Shown: positions 10,585 to 21,839 of the stretch, one piece after another
How positions within the stretch are numbered: the first letter of the stretch is position 1
How the letters are laid out: each line of letters begins with the position of its first letter
Made by a program: the position numbers and the translations under genes
The notes under the pieces: generated by a model
What the model was told of the DNA's origin: nothing
The model's database searches: none
The model's input: only the letters and a program-made list of their open reading frames with translations
Origin: Nematopogon swammerdamellus
Taxonomy: Eukaryota; Arthropoda; Insecta; Lepidoptera; Adelidae
NCBI GenBank assembly: GCA_946902875.1
Contig: OX336343.1
Location: 100,754-164,753, forward strand
DNA length: 64,000 bases
Direction of reading: 5' to 3'

Positions 10585-11030
10585 TAAAAAACCAAAACAT
10601 ATAATTATAAATGTTTTAATAATAAATAATATTTATTTCTACTGAATTAGATCATTTAAAACCCTAGGCTAGGACTGACCGCATTTGTTTATACGTTTTT
10701 TACATTACTCTATGCAATATTGAATTTTTCATAAAAATCAACCTTCTGTCTTTCTTTGGTAATACGTTTTGTAGTTATTTTGCATTCGAATATTTAGTGG
10801 TTATAATCGCTCGTCGCCTAGAGCTTCGATCTAAAGAGGTGCGGGTTCGAGCTTACGTGTGCAGGGGGACCGCACCGCTTTCTTTCTCTGAGTTTGATAA
10901 GTAAGGATAGGGTATTGGAAGGAGTTTGATAATTAGTTAAAACTGTAACGAAACTTATGTATGTAAACAAACAATCATGTAGGTAATACCTACTGATTAT
11001 CAAATAAAATAGTAAGGTATAAAATTAAAT
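10585..11030. other. AT-rich intergenic sequence
   Basis: No gene is recognised. GGTGCGGGTTCGAGCTTACG near 10840 resembles a tRNA B box, but no A box or cloverleaf pairing was found. Confidence 0.4.
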
Positions 11031-11039
11031 TACATGTAC

Positions 11040-11560
11040 ATTTTTGTGTTCGGCGGTGGTGGTGGCGTTGACAGCGATATTGGAGGTGTCATCGAAGGCG
11101 GCGGCGGCGGAGGCAGCGGGTTCTGAGGTGGTTCTGACCGTGGCAGCAGCAACGGCAGCGGCTCGGCTAACACCGGCGCCGCCGCCGCCGGCGCGGCGGC
11201 AGAGGCAGCGAGGTATGAGGTGGTTCTGATCTGATCGTGGCAGCAACAGCAGCAGCGGCTCAGCAGATCTCGACACTGGCACCGGCGCGCGGCTTCGCCA
11301 ACGAAGGTGTTGATTGTAGTAGGGAACGCGCCGGGATCGCCGCCGCCGCCGGTGGCCAACTATTCTGTTTCTTGATTTCATTTAGGCGAATTCCTTTATT
11401 CCGTAAATATTTCTTCTTCTCGCGTTTCATCATAATGTTTTTATTTTGTTTCCCCATTTCTAGTTAGGTAGCTGCGGCTGCCGGGAGCCGTGCGGCGCGC
11501 AGGCGGGCGTGCGGTGGTCAGGAGCCGTGCTGCGGCGGGCTGCGTGCGCTCCGCCGCAGC
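11040..11560. other. GC-rich block with internal duplications, possible promoter or first exon
   Basis: GGCGGCGG-type trinucleotides dominate 11040-11380. Two related units (11105-11170 and 11195-11265) share GAGGTGGTTCTGA and a GTGGCAGCA-rich tail. Bases 11470-11540 repeat GGAGCCGTGC. Open frames on both strands are Pro/Ala/Arg low complexity. A CpG-rich promoter is possible but no splice-linked coding exon was identified. Confidence 0.35.
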
Positions 11561-12029
11561 TAATCCACACGACTGCCGTCCTCTCCTCCCCAGTCCCAAC
11601 ACGGAAACAGGACGCCAATATAGTCATAGTTAGGAGAGAGCGTGACGACGCCAGGTGTGAGCGCGCAAGCTAATGTTGGGCGTGTCTGATCAAATCTACA
11701 TGAAAACGTTAATTTTTTTTTTACAAAATCTATTAACTTTACAGAGATATCCATCGACACAAAATTAGATATCGTTCATCCGAACTGGCAAAAAAATTAT
11801 CATAATGTTTTGGGGTAAGTTTTGTCGGCAATATAAAAAATAAGAAATAATCGAAGGTTTACAAATTATTTTATTGTGTCGTGTTATTTTATTGTTTCAC
11901 GTTTTCCATCGTCACATCATTTAATGAAGAGTTGTAGATTATATTGTTGAAGTTTACAAATACCTTACTTCAGCGGTTTCGCCAGTAAATTAGATCAAAA
12001 ACTAGATGTTTCTGCATTAATATCACCTT

Positions 12030-12750
12030 AAAGATGGTTTATCCTCTTCCTGAACGCAGCTCGACCTTCGGCCTCGCCCATAGTTACTTACTGTCTTCGA
12101 GAAGGTTTATCGTCTTCCTGAACGCAACTCCGCCTTCGGCCTCAAAAAGTTACTCACTTTCTTCAAGACGGTTTATCGTTTACCTGAACCCAGCTCGCCC
12201 TTAGTTACTTACTTCTTCCTTTGAAATACGAGTTTCACGCGAACGAAGCCGCGGGCAAAAGCTAGTCTTTAAGAAAGTAAGTAACAAAGGGCGAGGCCAA
12301 AGGCCGAGCTGCGTTCAGGAAGAGGATAACCTTTTCGAAGAATGTAAGTAACAGAGGGCGAGTCCGAAGGCCGAGCTGCGTTGAGGAAGACCATAAATCT
12401 TCTTGAAGAAAGTAACTTCTTTGTTACTTACTTTCTTCGAAAAGGTTTATCCTCTTCCTGAACACATCTCGGCCTTCGGCCTCGCCCATAGTTACTTACT
12501 GTCTTCGAGAATTTATCGTCTTCCTGAACGCAGCTCGGCCTTCGGCCTCGCCCTTTGTTACTTGCTTTCTTCGAGGTTTATGGTCTTCCTGAACGCAGCT
12601 CGGCCTTCGGCCTCGCCCTTTGTTACTTACTATCTTCGAGAAGGTTTATAGTCTTCCCAAACGCAGCTCGGCCTTCGGCCTCGCCCTTAGTTACTTACTT
12701 TCTTTGAGTAGGTTTATCGTCTTCCTGAACGCAACTCATTCACAAACTTT
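12030..12750. repeat. 67-bp minisatellite with an inverted middle block
   Basis: Units contain CGCAGCTCGGCCTTCGGCCTC then TTACTTACTTTCTTCGA. They run forward at 12030-12235, inverted at 12265-12420 and forward again at 12420-12750. Each unit has its own small hairpin, CGGCCTTCGGCC. The array is bounded by Helitron-like ends, and its reading frames are repeat products. Confidence 0.8.
12240..12268 (+). mobile_element. Helitron-like 3' terminus
   Basis: GAACGAAGCCGCGGGCAAAA followed by GCTAG|T fits the Helitron rule of a GC-rich hairpin just before a CTAG end. It is the common lepidopteran form. Confidence 0.6.
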
Positions 12751-12772
12751 CGCGTTTATAATATTAGTAGGA
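12735..12772 (-). mobile_element. Helitron-like 5' terminus
   Basis: On the minus strand TCCTACTAATATTATAAACG followed by CGAAAGTTTGTG is the 5' start seen in lepidopteran Helitrons (TC start). Its orientation is opposite to the 3' end at 12268, so this is not one simple element. Confidence 0.5.
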
Positions 12773-12774
12773 TT

Positions 12775-13430
12775 TATTTTGGGTAGGTTTGGAGTGAGTC
12801 CTGATTTTAGAAATTATTCCCAATTATCGAATGCATGCAAGCATATCCGAAAGCAAAAGCTAACAAAATATAAATTTTTGAAATGTGCTAATTAAGCCCT
12901 TTCATTTGATACCCAACAAGACATCATTAAAAAATTTTTGTTTTTAGATCATGACTTTATGTCCTCTAGAGGGCGCCATATCCTATAGCCTATAGACGTT
13001 ACATAGCCTATACCAGCGGACGGTCAAGACGCATCCAACGATACCTCATTTGTCAAATTATGATAAGTAGTTTCGAAGTTATGTATGAGGAAACAGATGA
13101 ACATACATACCTAAGTACATACATACTGGCCAAAAACATAACTCTCCTGTTCGCTTCGCCGTAGTCGGGTAAAAATAAGAATCTTTTCGCTAATATTCCG
13201 CGGATACTACACTACGTACAGTATAATAAACATACTATCAATTAACTTAAATCAAATAGGAACTTCAGTTAAGTAAATATCCGCTAACATCGACTCGCAA
13301 CAACACTTTTACATCGGTTTGAACCTAAAATTAATCAAATAGATACCCAACGAAGTTAACCTACATATTAATATTATGAATCGAATTAAATAAGAAACTC
13401 TTCTTAAGACAATGCATACACACACACACC
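12775..13430. repeat. Interspersed repeat ending CTTCGCCGTAGTCGGGTAAAAA
   Basis: Repeat-type sequence runs to GTTCGCTTCGCCGTAGTCGGG near 13165, a module also seen near 25105, 60075 and 61480. Bases 13170-13430 hold no recognisable gene. Confidence 0.45.
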
Positions 13431-13470
13431 GCGCTCCGCCAGACCGCGCCCCGCGCCTCCGCCGCCGCGC

Positions 13471-13712
13471 CTTTTTTTTTTTTTTTTATTGATGATGACA
13501 CGGTTGGCTTCATCACCTACAACATCCGTGATGTCAGCCCATAACACCGGATGAACTTGGTGCCACGTCAGTGATTCCCTTCGGTCGTGCCGGCTACACT
13601 GAACTGGACGGAAAACACAAACTATTTACATAGCCGTTTCGACCGACCTTTCTTTAAGTGCGGTGGTACCAACCCGGGCGGGTTGAACCCTACCACCTAG
13701 TAATATAAGAAG
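13471..13712 (-). mobile_element. SINE family A, 5'-truncated
   Basis: Only the body and A-tail are present, from GGTAGGGTTCAACCCGCCCG to ACCGTGTCATCATCAAT plus A-run. No A or B box. GC-rich sequence of one type flanks both sides (13430-13465 and 13713-13800), so the SINE split a CCGCCGCG-rich tract. Confidence 0.8.
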
Positions 13713-13799
13713 AATTGCGGCGGCGCGGCGCCTCCGTCGCCGCGCCGCCAGTCTCCGCAAGCCGCGCGCGCCAGCGCCACCCGCCGCGCCGCGCCGCCC

Positions 13800-14120
13800 T
13801 TTATTTCGGCGTTTGGAACAATTCGATTTGTATGGGAGCCATATCTTAGCGTAGCCGGAAGTTAATTTTAGTAAGCCTATCCTGTGTCCCGTATAGTCAA
13901 ATGTGCTTGTACTAAGTTTCATCGAATTCGGATGATGGCTTTAAGAGTTATGAAGGAACATACATACATACATACATACAGAAAATATTTCTAAAAATCG
14001 TCAATTTAGTTTTAATATCATACATAGAGTCTACAAACGCAGTATCTCATAAAACAAAGTAACTTACTCCATGACCACCCATTACAGATTTATTATTAGT
14101 ATTGATGATGATTGATTGAT
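13800..14120. repeat. Interspersed module, copy 1
   Basis: It runs from GTATGGGAGCCATATCTTAG through CATACATACATACATA to AACTTACTCCATGACCACCC. Copies lie at 15368-15660 and 24316-24610, each next to a different low-complexity tract or Helitron-like end. Confidence 0.7.
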
Positions 14121-14965
14121 GATTGATGATAGCATTTGACGTGATAGTATCAATACATTTCTGCACGTGCTCCTGCCTGTCTCATCATTTGAAAATAAAA
14201 GCCGGTTGTGACGTGTGAGTGAGTTGTGTTCGTGTAAAGAGCTAGTACTCCGTACATTCAAGGAGGCAGGTTCACTCACCGGCAGCTTTAGGAAATGAGA
14301 ATTCATGAGGTAAGTAGTTCTGTAGAGTTATATCCAATCCAACCGTCACTTACTTTATTTATTTATATATTTATTATTACATAAACCATGGTTCATAAAC
14401 ACAGTGTTGTAATGATAGTAGGTACAGTTCAAATTATAAAATATTCTAATAACATTTTCAGTTAATGACACATTAAATTTCATTTTTAAAGGTACATTTA
14501 AAAAATTATTAAATATGCTAAAATTATAAAATATCCTAATAAAATTTTCAATTAATGTAACACATTAAATTTAGTTTTCAAACATCACACATAAAAAAAC
14601 TGAAGTAAACAATGAAATATTCAAATTAAGTCAAGTCACAATAGTAATAATAATTTGGACATCGGAATCCCTTTGCAGATATCTACATTTAAAATTTTTG
14701 TTATTAAAAAATTTGTCAATATTATTGTATGGCCTTTTTAAAAGGTGCGATTTGTTGTTGAAGTTGAAGTTTTCCATTTGTTTTATGTTCTCACTTAAGT
14801 GATTAAATATTTTATATTCCTACGTACCTACTCGTTGCTTCTGTAATACACTTCGCATTTGGGATTACTACTACTATCTCGCAGGTTGTAATTTTGCGTT
14901 TGCCCTACTGTTTCTAATCATTTTTGTTTTTGAAAATATTGTAAGAGATCATTAAAATATATAAA
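14120..14965. other. AT-rich sequence, no gene
   Basis: ATTGATGATTGATGAT microsatellite near 14105-14130. The rest is AT-rich, with duplicated TAAAATAT(T/C)CTAATAA blocks near 14440 and 14525. Nothing coding is recognised. Confidence 0.4.
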
Positions 14966-15084
14966 GATACCAGCTTTTGCCCGCGACTTCGCTCGCGGCA
15001 GACTCGGTTTAATAGCAAATCCGATTTAAACGTAACCATGATAATAAACGATGGCTCCTCTCATATTATCTATCACTCTATGTC

Positions 15085-15365
15085 TATCACCCTTCCTCCC
15101 TTCCCTGCTCTCATTACCTCCTTATCTGCCCCTTTCTTTCCCTCCCTCCCCTCCCTACCTTACCTCTCCAGCACCATCCATCCCTTTCCTCCCCTCTCCC
15201 TCTCGCCCCACCCCTCATTTCCCTTACCTACCCCTCCTTCCCGTCTCCTTCCGCTCCCTCCCCTTCCACCCCTTTTCGCCTTCCCTCCCTTTACCCACGT
15301 GCCCCTTACTCTCACTCCACCTTCCTCCCCTATTTCTCCCTCCATCCCTCCACCTCCCTCCTCCA
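15085..15365. repeat. Polypyrimidine tract, about 280 bp
   Basis: Almost only C and T on the plus strand, such as CCCTTCCTCCCTTCCCTGCT. The long Pro/Ser frames here are low-complexity translation. A similar, shorter tract lies at 17845-17950. Confidence 0.85.
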
Positions 15366-15483
15366 GTTTGTATGAGAGCCACATCTTAGCGTAACCGGAA
15401 CTGCATTTTATTTAGCCTATCCCGTGTCCCGTATAACTAAATTTGCGTGTATTCAGTTTCATCGAATTTGAATGATCTGATCA

Positions 15484-15530
15484 TACATACATACATACAT
15501 ACATACATACATACATACATACATACATGC
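15484..15530. repeat. (CATA)n microsatellite
   Basis: About eleven uninterrupted CATA units. Confidence 0.95.
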
Positions 15531-15735
15531 AGAAAAGATTTCTAAAAATCGTCAATTTAATTTAAGTATCATACACAAAGACTAGAAACGTAACATTTCA
15601 TGAAACAAACACAAAGTAACTTACTCCATGATCATCCCTTACATATTTATTATTAGAAGGTATATTGATTTGCGTTTAAAAAGTACTTGATACTAAACCG
15701 ACGAGCGAGCGAAGCCGCGGGGAAAAGCTAGTATT

Positions 15736-16754
15736 GTATAATATCTATGTGGTATGAGCGAGCATAGCGGTGTGATGAAACTTAATAAATCATACTATAC
15801 TTTCTTTGATACTGCTCAACCCTAAGGCTATTTAACTTTATGGTATATAGCCTATAGTGAGCCTGAAGAGCTACTCTTTACATTGGTGTAAACAGCATCA
15901 AAATCTGTTTAGTGGTTCCGGAGTTTACCTCAAACATACATACATACATACATACAGACAGACAGACGCCCCCTTTTATAATAGTAGTAGTAAGTATATA
16001 GTATAGGAGTATAGAAGAAAGAAGATAGAGATTAGATAGATTATCCTCCCTTCCCCTCTCCCGCGGACACCTCCCACTCTAACTCAACCCTCCTCTTCAA
16101 AGCCAACCCCAGTATGGATACAATTATTTAAAATCCTAAAATCGAATTTTGAAATTATCCCCTATTTTATTTCAAGGGTTGATTTAGCAAAAACGCTGAA
16201 ACACGTTATTCTTTATTTCATACGAAGAGCCTAAATACGAATTGTCATATCCCTAACTTGAGAAATGATGGCTTCCCCATACAAACTTTCATCCCCTATT
16301 TCACCCCTTAAGGTTTTTTTAGACAAAAGGTAGCCTATGTCCTTCCTCAGGATGCAGTCCATCTCCGTGCAAAATTTTATCGAAATCTGTTCAGCGGTTT
16401 AGGTGTCAAAAGGTAACAGACAGACAGACAACAGAGTTACTTTCGAATATAGTATGGATTATTTACCAACTTTACACAGGCACGATAAGCGAGCATTATA
16501 TACTAACTAAACTTGGGATGTGGGTGAGTTATCTGTAAATAGGATTTTTTAAATTGGAGATGTGGGGGAGCCCACATCTCAAGTTTAGCTAGCACAGAAT
16601 GCTTAATCGCATTAAGCTCGCTTATATAGTGCCTTTGTAAAATGTAGGAATTAGGATAAGAATTTCAAATTATATTTCAACTTTATCAACCTCGGAGTCC
16701 TTAGTTAGTTCTATAACCAGGAGGGTTAGTTAGCATATATACGACATGCAAGCG
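15736..16754. other. Repeat-derived sequence downstream of the lipase
   Basis: It contains GGTTCCGGAGTTTACCTCAA, CATACATACATA and CAGACAGACAGACGC blocks, typical of dispersed lepidopteran repeats. An inverted pair lies near 16507-16585 (CTAACTAAACTTGGGATGTG against CCCACATCTCAAGTTTAGCT). The lipase 3' UTR must begin here, but no clear AATAAA was identified close to the stop on the minus strand. Confidence 0.4.
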
Positions 16755-17644
16755 CTAGCAGTCGGTGATGAGGCCGGTGGTGTCGGCGTAGTAGGTGCCG
16801 GCCGGCAGGGCGAAGCACCAGCCGGCCACGCCCGCCACCGCGCCGCCCGCCCTCGTCGCCTTCACCACGGACGCGTTGTCGATGTGCAGGCAGAACGGCT
16901 CGAAGCACACGCTGAAGTCGTGCGCGCACCTGGCCGAGTTGCAGCCGGGTTGGCTCGTGCCGCCGTTCACCACCACGTTTGTCTTGCAACCTGGCGCGGG
17001 CGAACCGTACTGGCCCGCATTGGTGATGAGACACTGTGAACTATTGCAGGCCTCAGCGTCGAATCGTTTGCCAGTAAAGCCGGGTCCGGCCAGGTCCATC
17101 GCCGCACAATAGTGAAACTTCTTTGCCTCCCTGTTGTACAAGCACCGCGCTGCGTAGCTGGTCATCCAGCCGCCCAGGCTGTGTCCACCGATAGCCATTT
17201 GTTCGGGTGACACGCCTGCGCTCACCAGCGCGGTGAGAAGCTTCAAGCACACTTGGTCGGCGATTGGCTTTACATAGCAGTAAGCCCTCGTGTAGGACGC
17301 TAAGACGTTGAGTGCCGCCGTCGTGGCGTTGACCACGGGGATACCGCCGAGCGGGTTGTTGTCGTTGATCAAGCCCGTGTAGGCGGAGTGATCCACCACT
17401 AACAAGGTCCTGTTGCTTGGGACGGACGTCATGTCCGACACGTATCGCATCGTGGTAGACGAGTTCTCGTTCTCATTGAAGCCGGGAATGTAAATGTTGA
17501 GGATGATGGAGCCGGGGACGAGGGAGATGTGCGCGGGGACCGCAGCCGCCGCCGCGTCGAGAGTGGAGTAGTTGCGGACGGAGCCGTCCGGATAGTACGC
17601 AGTCACCCTCACTTTGTCTACGTTCTGCACAGTGCCGGGGATAC
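16755..17644 (-). CDS. Secreted lipase (pancreatic-lipase-like family), exon 2 with catalytic domain
   Basis: This exon encodes 295 residues of a roughly 330-residue protein. The nucleophile elbow is GGHSLGG (Ser about 190 of the spliced protein). The acid is in MDLAGPGF (Asp about 218), where the family usually has LDPAGP. A histidine in RCAHDFSVCFE (about 276) fits the third catalytic position. Spacing (28 and 58) is closer to short insect lipases and phospholipases A1 than to vertebrate pancreatic lipase. The oxyanion segment reads IYIPGFNE, with Pro where His-Gly is usual. Many cysteines suit an extracellular protein. The exon starts after GTGTGTGTGCAG; the phase-1 split codon T|GT gives Cys35 when joined to the 21681-21783 exon. 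It probably hydrolyses ester lipids, but the substrate cannot be told. No breaks were seen. Confidence 0.85.
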
Positions 17645-18443
17645 CTGCACACACACCACCCTTATATCAGTGCAATATTATTCAACATTCTAAACAAATT
17701 TATTGTATTTCGTAAAATAAACTGACCGACTTCAAAAACGACTAGTTAGAACTTTAAAATGTTAAATAATATTTGTATTCATATTCGGACCCTTGAGTTG
17801 AAGGCGGTATAAAAGCACAAAAGGGGTCTATAAACGATCGCATCTCTTGCATTCTCTCTCTCTCTATCTCCCTGAACCCTCTCTCCCTCCCTCGCTACCT
17901 TCCTCTCTCGCTCCCCCTCCCTCCCCCTCCCGTCCCTCTCTCTTACCTACTTCACTCATGTTACCCAAACCTTCTGCAAGAAGCACTTGAGCCTAAGTAT
18001 AACGAGTGTTATCTAAATGTTCTGATCAAAGCTCCGAGAAACTGTAGAGAGAACAAGACGTTTCGTCCAAATTGCAAGCTAGAGAATGATTGCAACCGGT
18101 GTCCTGTCTAGGTTGCTACTGGACACTGAGGGCCGCAACAATATCTGAGTTTTCAGTATTCGCAAACCAGATAGGATTCTGCTGATCCTAGTCCGGGAAG
18201 CCGGAAAACAATTCGAGTGAATTCGACAAGCATTTTCGCAAAATTTCTCAACAGTTGAAGATTCTGTGCAAATTTTGTCGACGCAGACAAGTTATGAGTT
18301 ATGTATGACGTAGACTGTTTTAATGTTTTAATAATAATCACACTTTAGTTTTGTAATCGAATTTTTATTCACCATTTTTTTTTAATCTGTCACCATTGAC
18401 ATTATTAACCCCCGACGAAAAAAACGGAGGGGTGTTATAAGTT

Positions 18444-18484
<41 letters not shown>

Positions 18485-18700
18485 TGTCTGTGGCATCGTA
18501 GCTCCCAAACGGATGGACCGATTTGGATGCGGTTTTTTTTATTAGGAAGCCTGTTTAATCGGGATGGTTCTTAGCTATGTTTGTAATCAAGTAATTAAGT
18601 AATTAAGTAATAAAAAAAATTATTATCTTCAAAAGTGGACCGATTTGCATGCGGTTTTTTTTAAAAAGCTTGAAATAAAAGTTAAATTACAAATTTAAAA
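17645..18700. other. Lipase intron, 3' part: repeat debris
   Basis: Contains a pyrimidine-rich run (17845-17950), a GAGTTGAAGGCGGTATAAAA block recalling the composite element, and a CCCCCGACGAAAAAAACGGA repeat start at 18410. No exon was recognised. Confidence 0.5.
18449..18483. repeat. (TG)n microsatellite
   Basis: An uninterrupted run of GTGTGTGT units. Confidence 0.95.
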
Positions 18701-18885
18701 AACCCCCGACTCTTAAAAAGTCAAAAATAATTTCCGTTTACTTACTTAAAGGAGTCGGGGGACCGCTAAGTAAATTAAATATAAAGACTCAAAAGTTGCG
18801 CGGGAATTTACTTAGCGGTCTACCGACTCCTTTAAGTAAGTAAACGGAAATTATTTTTGACTTTTTAAGAGTCGGGGGTTTTTTT
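18701..18885. repeat. Fold-back element, 185 bp
   Basis: The arms AACCCCCGACTCTTAAAAAG and CTTTTTAAGAGTCGGGGGTT extend about 78 bp each, through TTTCCGTTTACTTACTTAAA and GGAGTCGG. The loop is about 27 bp. Confidence 0.9.
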
Positions 18886-18964
18886 AATATTCAACAACTT
18901 CCCTTGAAAAATATAAAGAAATACAAATAAACCTAAAATAACCAATTCGAAACATAATCATCTT

Positions 18965-19172
18965 GGCATCCACAGAACAGAACCTCTCGAATGCTCTACC
19001 TGCCCACATATTTCTCCCCAAGTATAGTCTCGGGTCCTTTAAGAGAGGCGTGAATGGGCACCTGCCAGGCCGGCATGGCATTCGCAGACCCCGCATGCGT
19101 CCGAATGCCCATGGGCGTCGCTAGACACGTTATGGGTGGCTCGAAGTCACATGTCGCGCTTACTATAAAAAC
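18965..19172 (+). pseudogene. LINE-K 3'-end fragment
   Basis: LINE-K is my label for the CR1/Jockey-group element best seen at 25237-26930. This 5'-truncated copy reads (with breaks) through CTACCTGCCCACATATTTCT and GGCCGGCATGGCATTCGCAG, and ends ATGTCGCGCTTACTATAAAA, the element's 3' terminus. It lies in the lipase intron. Confidence 0.7.
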
Positions 19173-19564
19173 AAATCCTTACGTTCCTTTCTGGTCTCCA
19201 TGGAGGTGGGTGGTCTCTGTGGTCTCCATGGAGGTGGGCGGTCTCTGTATTTTCTCAACATTTTCATCATTAACATTGGATATATTTTTATTCAAAATTT
19301 CATTGTCTACATGTTCTCTTTCATTCAGATATATATACGAATTCCTAAATATTCTTGGACATTAAAGGATTGAAAGATGTAACCCAAAAATAGTAATCCA
19401 GTAGAAGCGTTATATCTCCGAATATATAATACCTAGGTGTATGTTTAAAACACCATACTATAGATGAATAAATTTTTGAGATGTGAAATATGTTAAAATA
19501 TGTAGTTTATTTATTAAGAATTTATAATATGAATAAAATACATAAAACTAAACTAAACTAAACT

Positions 19565-20039
19565 TTTTTTTTTTTTTTTATGGAACCTGACACGGTTGGC
19601 TACATCACCTACAACATCCGTGATGTCAGCCCATAACACAGGGTGAACTAGGTGCCATGTCAGTGCTTCCCTTCATTTCATGTCGGCTACACTAAACTGG
19701 ACGGAAAACACGAACTATTTACATAGCCGTTTCGACCAACGTTTCGTTCAGTGCGGTGGTACCAACCCGGCCGGGATAAACCCTACCACCTAGTAAGGTA
19801 AGAAGGGAAGGGACCTACAGTTTAACGTGGAATCCGAACCACGGTCAGCCTCCAACGGTCGAGCGGTCACCCATCCAAACACTGACCGCGCTCAGCGTTG
19901 CTTAATAACAGTTGACTAACCAACCGCGCCACTGAGCTACCGAGGCTGACGAATTTTCTTATCCCTTAGTCGACTTTTACGACATGCGACGGGGAGAGAT
20001 GCAGTGGGGCTATTTTTAAGTACTGACCCCACACGGTAC
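19565..20039 (-). mobile_element. SINE family A, full length
   Basis: Nearly identical to the 4410-4898 copy over its whole length, from the CCGTGTGGGGTCAGTACTT 5' end, through the A box, 5S-like segment and B box, to the A-tail at 19565-19581. Inserted in the lipase intron. The close match suggests recent activity. Confidence 0.85.
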
Positions 20040-20044
20040 AAAAA

Positions 20045-20245
20045 CTAGAATAAACTAAGACTAAAAAAACCTAATGTTAAAGTAAAAACATTTCCTCCAT
20101 TTCGACCGTCGTCCCCCCAGCGGTACCCAGCACACAGCACACTGGCTGCGTTGCCCCTCTGAATTTCGAGGCTAATTCGCCGAACGAGATGAGCCTTGGC
20201 ACGTGGGTCAGCAGACTTGTCGACAAGCACATCGCCCAGCTTCAT
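20045..20245 (-). pseudogene. LINE C-terminal fragment
   Basis: Reads VDKSADPRAKAHLVRRISLE and IQRGNAASVL before breaking down. It is related to the plus-strand fragment at 7170-7433 and abuts the 5' end of the SINE at 20039. Confidence 0.5.
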
Positions 20246-20419
20246 ATAATTATATTATTTATATTTAAATATGTGATGAGTCATCAACGTTGAAATTGGA
20301 GCATGCGCGACAATAGTAAACCGGGAGAAGTGCTATATCTCGGAATCTATAATATCTAGAAGTACGTTTGAAATACAATACTATAGATGACTAAATTTGT
20401 GAGAATGTATGTTTGTTAA

Positions 20420-20900
20420 AATAAAAATAAAACGTTTGACGTTGGGTGAAAATTAATCGCAGTGCATATGCCACGCAAAGGCTCGAAAGCGGCTGGACCG
20501 ATTTTAATCATGTTTTTTTATGTATTGTTCGGAATTTTTCTGCGGTGGTTTGTAAAAATAAATATTATAAAAAACCAAAGGGAACAGACAAAAAATAGTA
20601 TTAATATATAAAAATGAATCGCCGTGCATAAGTCTCGCAAAGGCTCGAAAACGGCTGGACCGATTTGAATAATGTTTTTATGTACCTATTGTTCTGTATA
20701 TTTCTGGGTCGATTATCTAGAAAAAAAATTGGAATACCAAAGGGAACAGGCAAGAAATAAAAATCAATCGCCTTGCATTAGTCTCACAAAGGCTCAAAAA
20801 CGGCTGGACCGATTTGAATAATGTTTTTATGTATTATTCTGTATTTATCTAGGCTGGTTCACGAAAAAAAAAATAAGGAAAAACCAAAGGTAACAGGTAA
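20420..20900. repeat. Tandem repeat with GGCTGGACCGATTT
   Basis: Three units of about 150-165 bp share AAAGGCTCGAAAACGGCTGG (20476, 20640, 20790), ATGTTTTTATGTA and CCAAAGGGAACAG. Confidence 0.75.
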
Positions 20901-21261
20901 AAAAGAGTAATAATTTAAATTGGTTAAATAAAAATCGGAATTGTCACTTCAAAATAATTTTTTAAAATGTATTTTTATCGGTTGTATGAAATCTGTGTTA
21001 TTTAAAATATTGTTTTCAAGATTTCACAAGATGTGATGGATGAGTCATCAAATGTTCAAGTTTCGAAATGAGACTAATATAATACGCGAAATAATAACGA
21101 AACGGGTTCGAGTGGTGGTGTTTTGACATTTGATTCCATGTTCGGCAGATGTCCACAAAAAGAGATCTACCTTGGGCTTAAAGTCTTTCGACGTTATTCA
21201 TCTCCACATGTTGTATTGATTTTTTCCGCCATTAACATATGAATGCTCACCTTCCCTATTA

Positions 21262-21372
21262 GCTGTTGACTTGATCGAGCGACGAGCCGTGCGACTAGTG
21301 GGTGCTGGGCGACCCCGCGATCTAGAACCACTGCGACTGCGCAGGGATGTCGGCGCTCTAAGTGTGTACTAT
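21262..21372 (+). pseudogene. LINE-K internal fragment
   Basis: Reads IERRAVRLVGAGRPRDLEPL then RLRRDVGALSVYY, matching RRAVRLVGDP..SRDLEPLQLRRDVGSLSVFY of the 25237-26930 element. Confidence 0.75.
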
Positions 21373-21680
21373 TTATTTATTTGTATTGTAAATCTAACAA
21401 TTGTCGGTATAAATATTTATAGCTCCCTCCATATAAAACTGCATCGAACAGTTCATAAGCGAATTTGAAGCGAGTGAAGCCGCAAGCAGTCATAAGTCAG
21501 TGGTAATTAAATGTAGGTATGTGTTATATTTATAATAGCTGTTTCTTTTCTCCCCGATACATCTTATGACCCTCCTAAGACGTGCCAGTAAACGTAAGTT
21601 AAAACCCCATTTGAATTGATTGAATTTGAGTAGATCTCGACATGTGAATTGATTAAACATTCTCTCCGCCCACGACTCAC

Positions 21681-21783
21681 AGACTAGATTGGTCACGTTC
21701 AGGATGCTGTCCACGAGGTCGGACTGCCCGATCGCCAGGTCTGCTGTCCACAGCGCCCACAGCGCCAGCACACTCCACAACAT
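21681..21783 (-). CDS. Secreted lipase, exon 1 (signal peptide)
   Basis: The frame begins MLWSVLALWALWTADLAIGQ, a hydrophobic signal peptide with likely cleavage near the Gln, and continues SDLVDSILNVTNLV. It meets a textbook donor, GTGAGTCG, at 21673-21680. The donor leaves phase 1, matching the acceptor at 17645-17647. An in-frame ATG nine codons upstream (21810) lies almost at the expected transcription start and adds a charged leader, so 21783 was chosen. The intron is 4036 bp and repeat-filled. Joining the two exons is inference from phase, splice signals, strand and function. Confidence 0.65.
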
Positions 21784-21839
21784 GTCGCTTCGCCTGCAGT
21801 GCGCCGCCATGTCTGCGGCCGTCGCCGCTCCCGCCGCCT

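Larger units (their letters stand above)
14966..15735. mobile_element. 770-bp unit with inverted Helitron-like ends
   Basis: The left end AGCTTTTGCCCGCGACTTCG and right end CGAAGCCGCGGGGAAAAGCT are inverted copies of the same terminus. Between them lie a pyrimidine tract, interspersed module copy 2 and a (CATA)n run. Confidence 0.6.

Noticed and set aside
11025..11467. Overlapping Ala/Pro/Arg frames in the GC-rich block
   Set aside because: Trinucleotide low complexity on both strands; no splice-linked exon or recognisable domain.
15038..15394. Proline/serine-rich frames on both strands
   Set aside because: Direct translation of a polypyrimidine tract with no codon structure.
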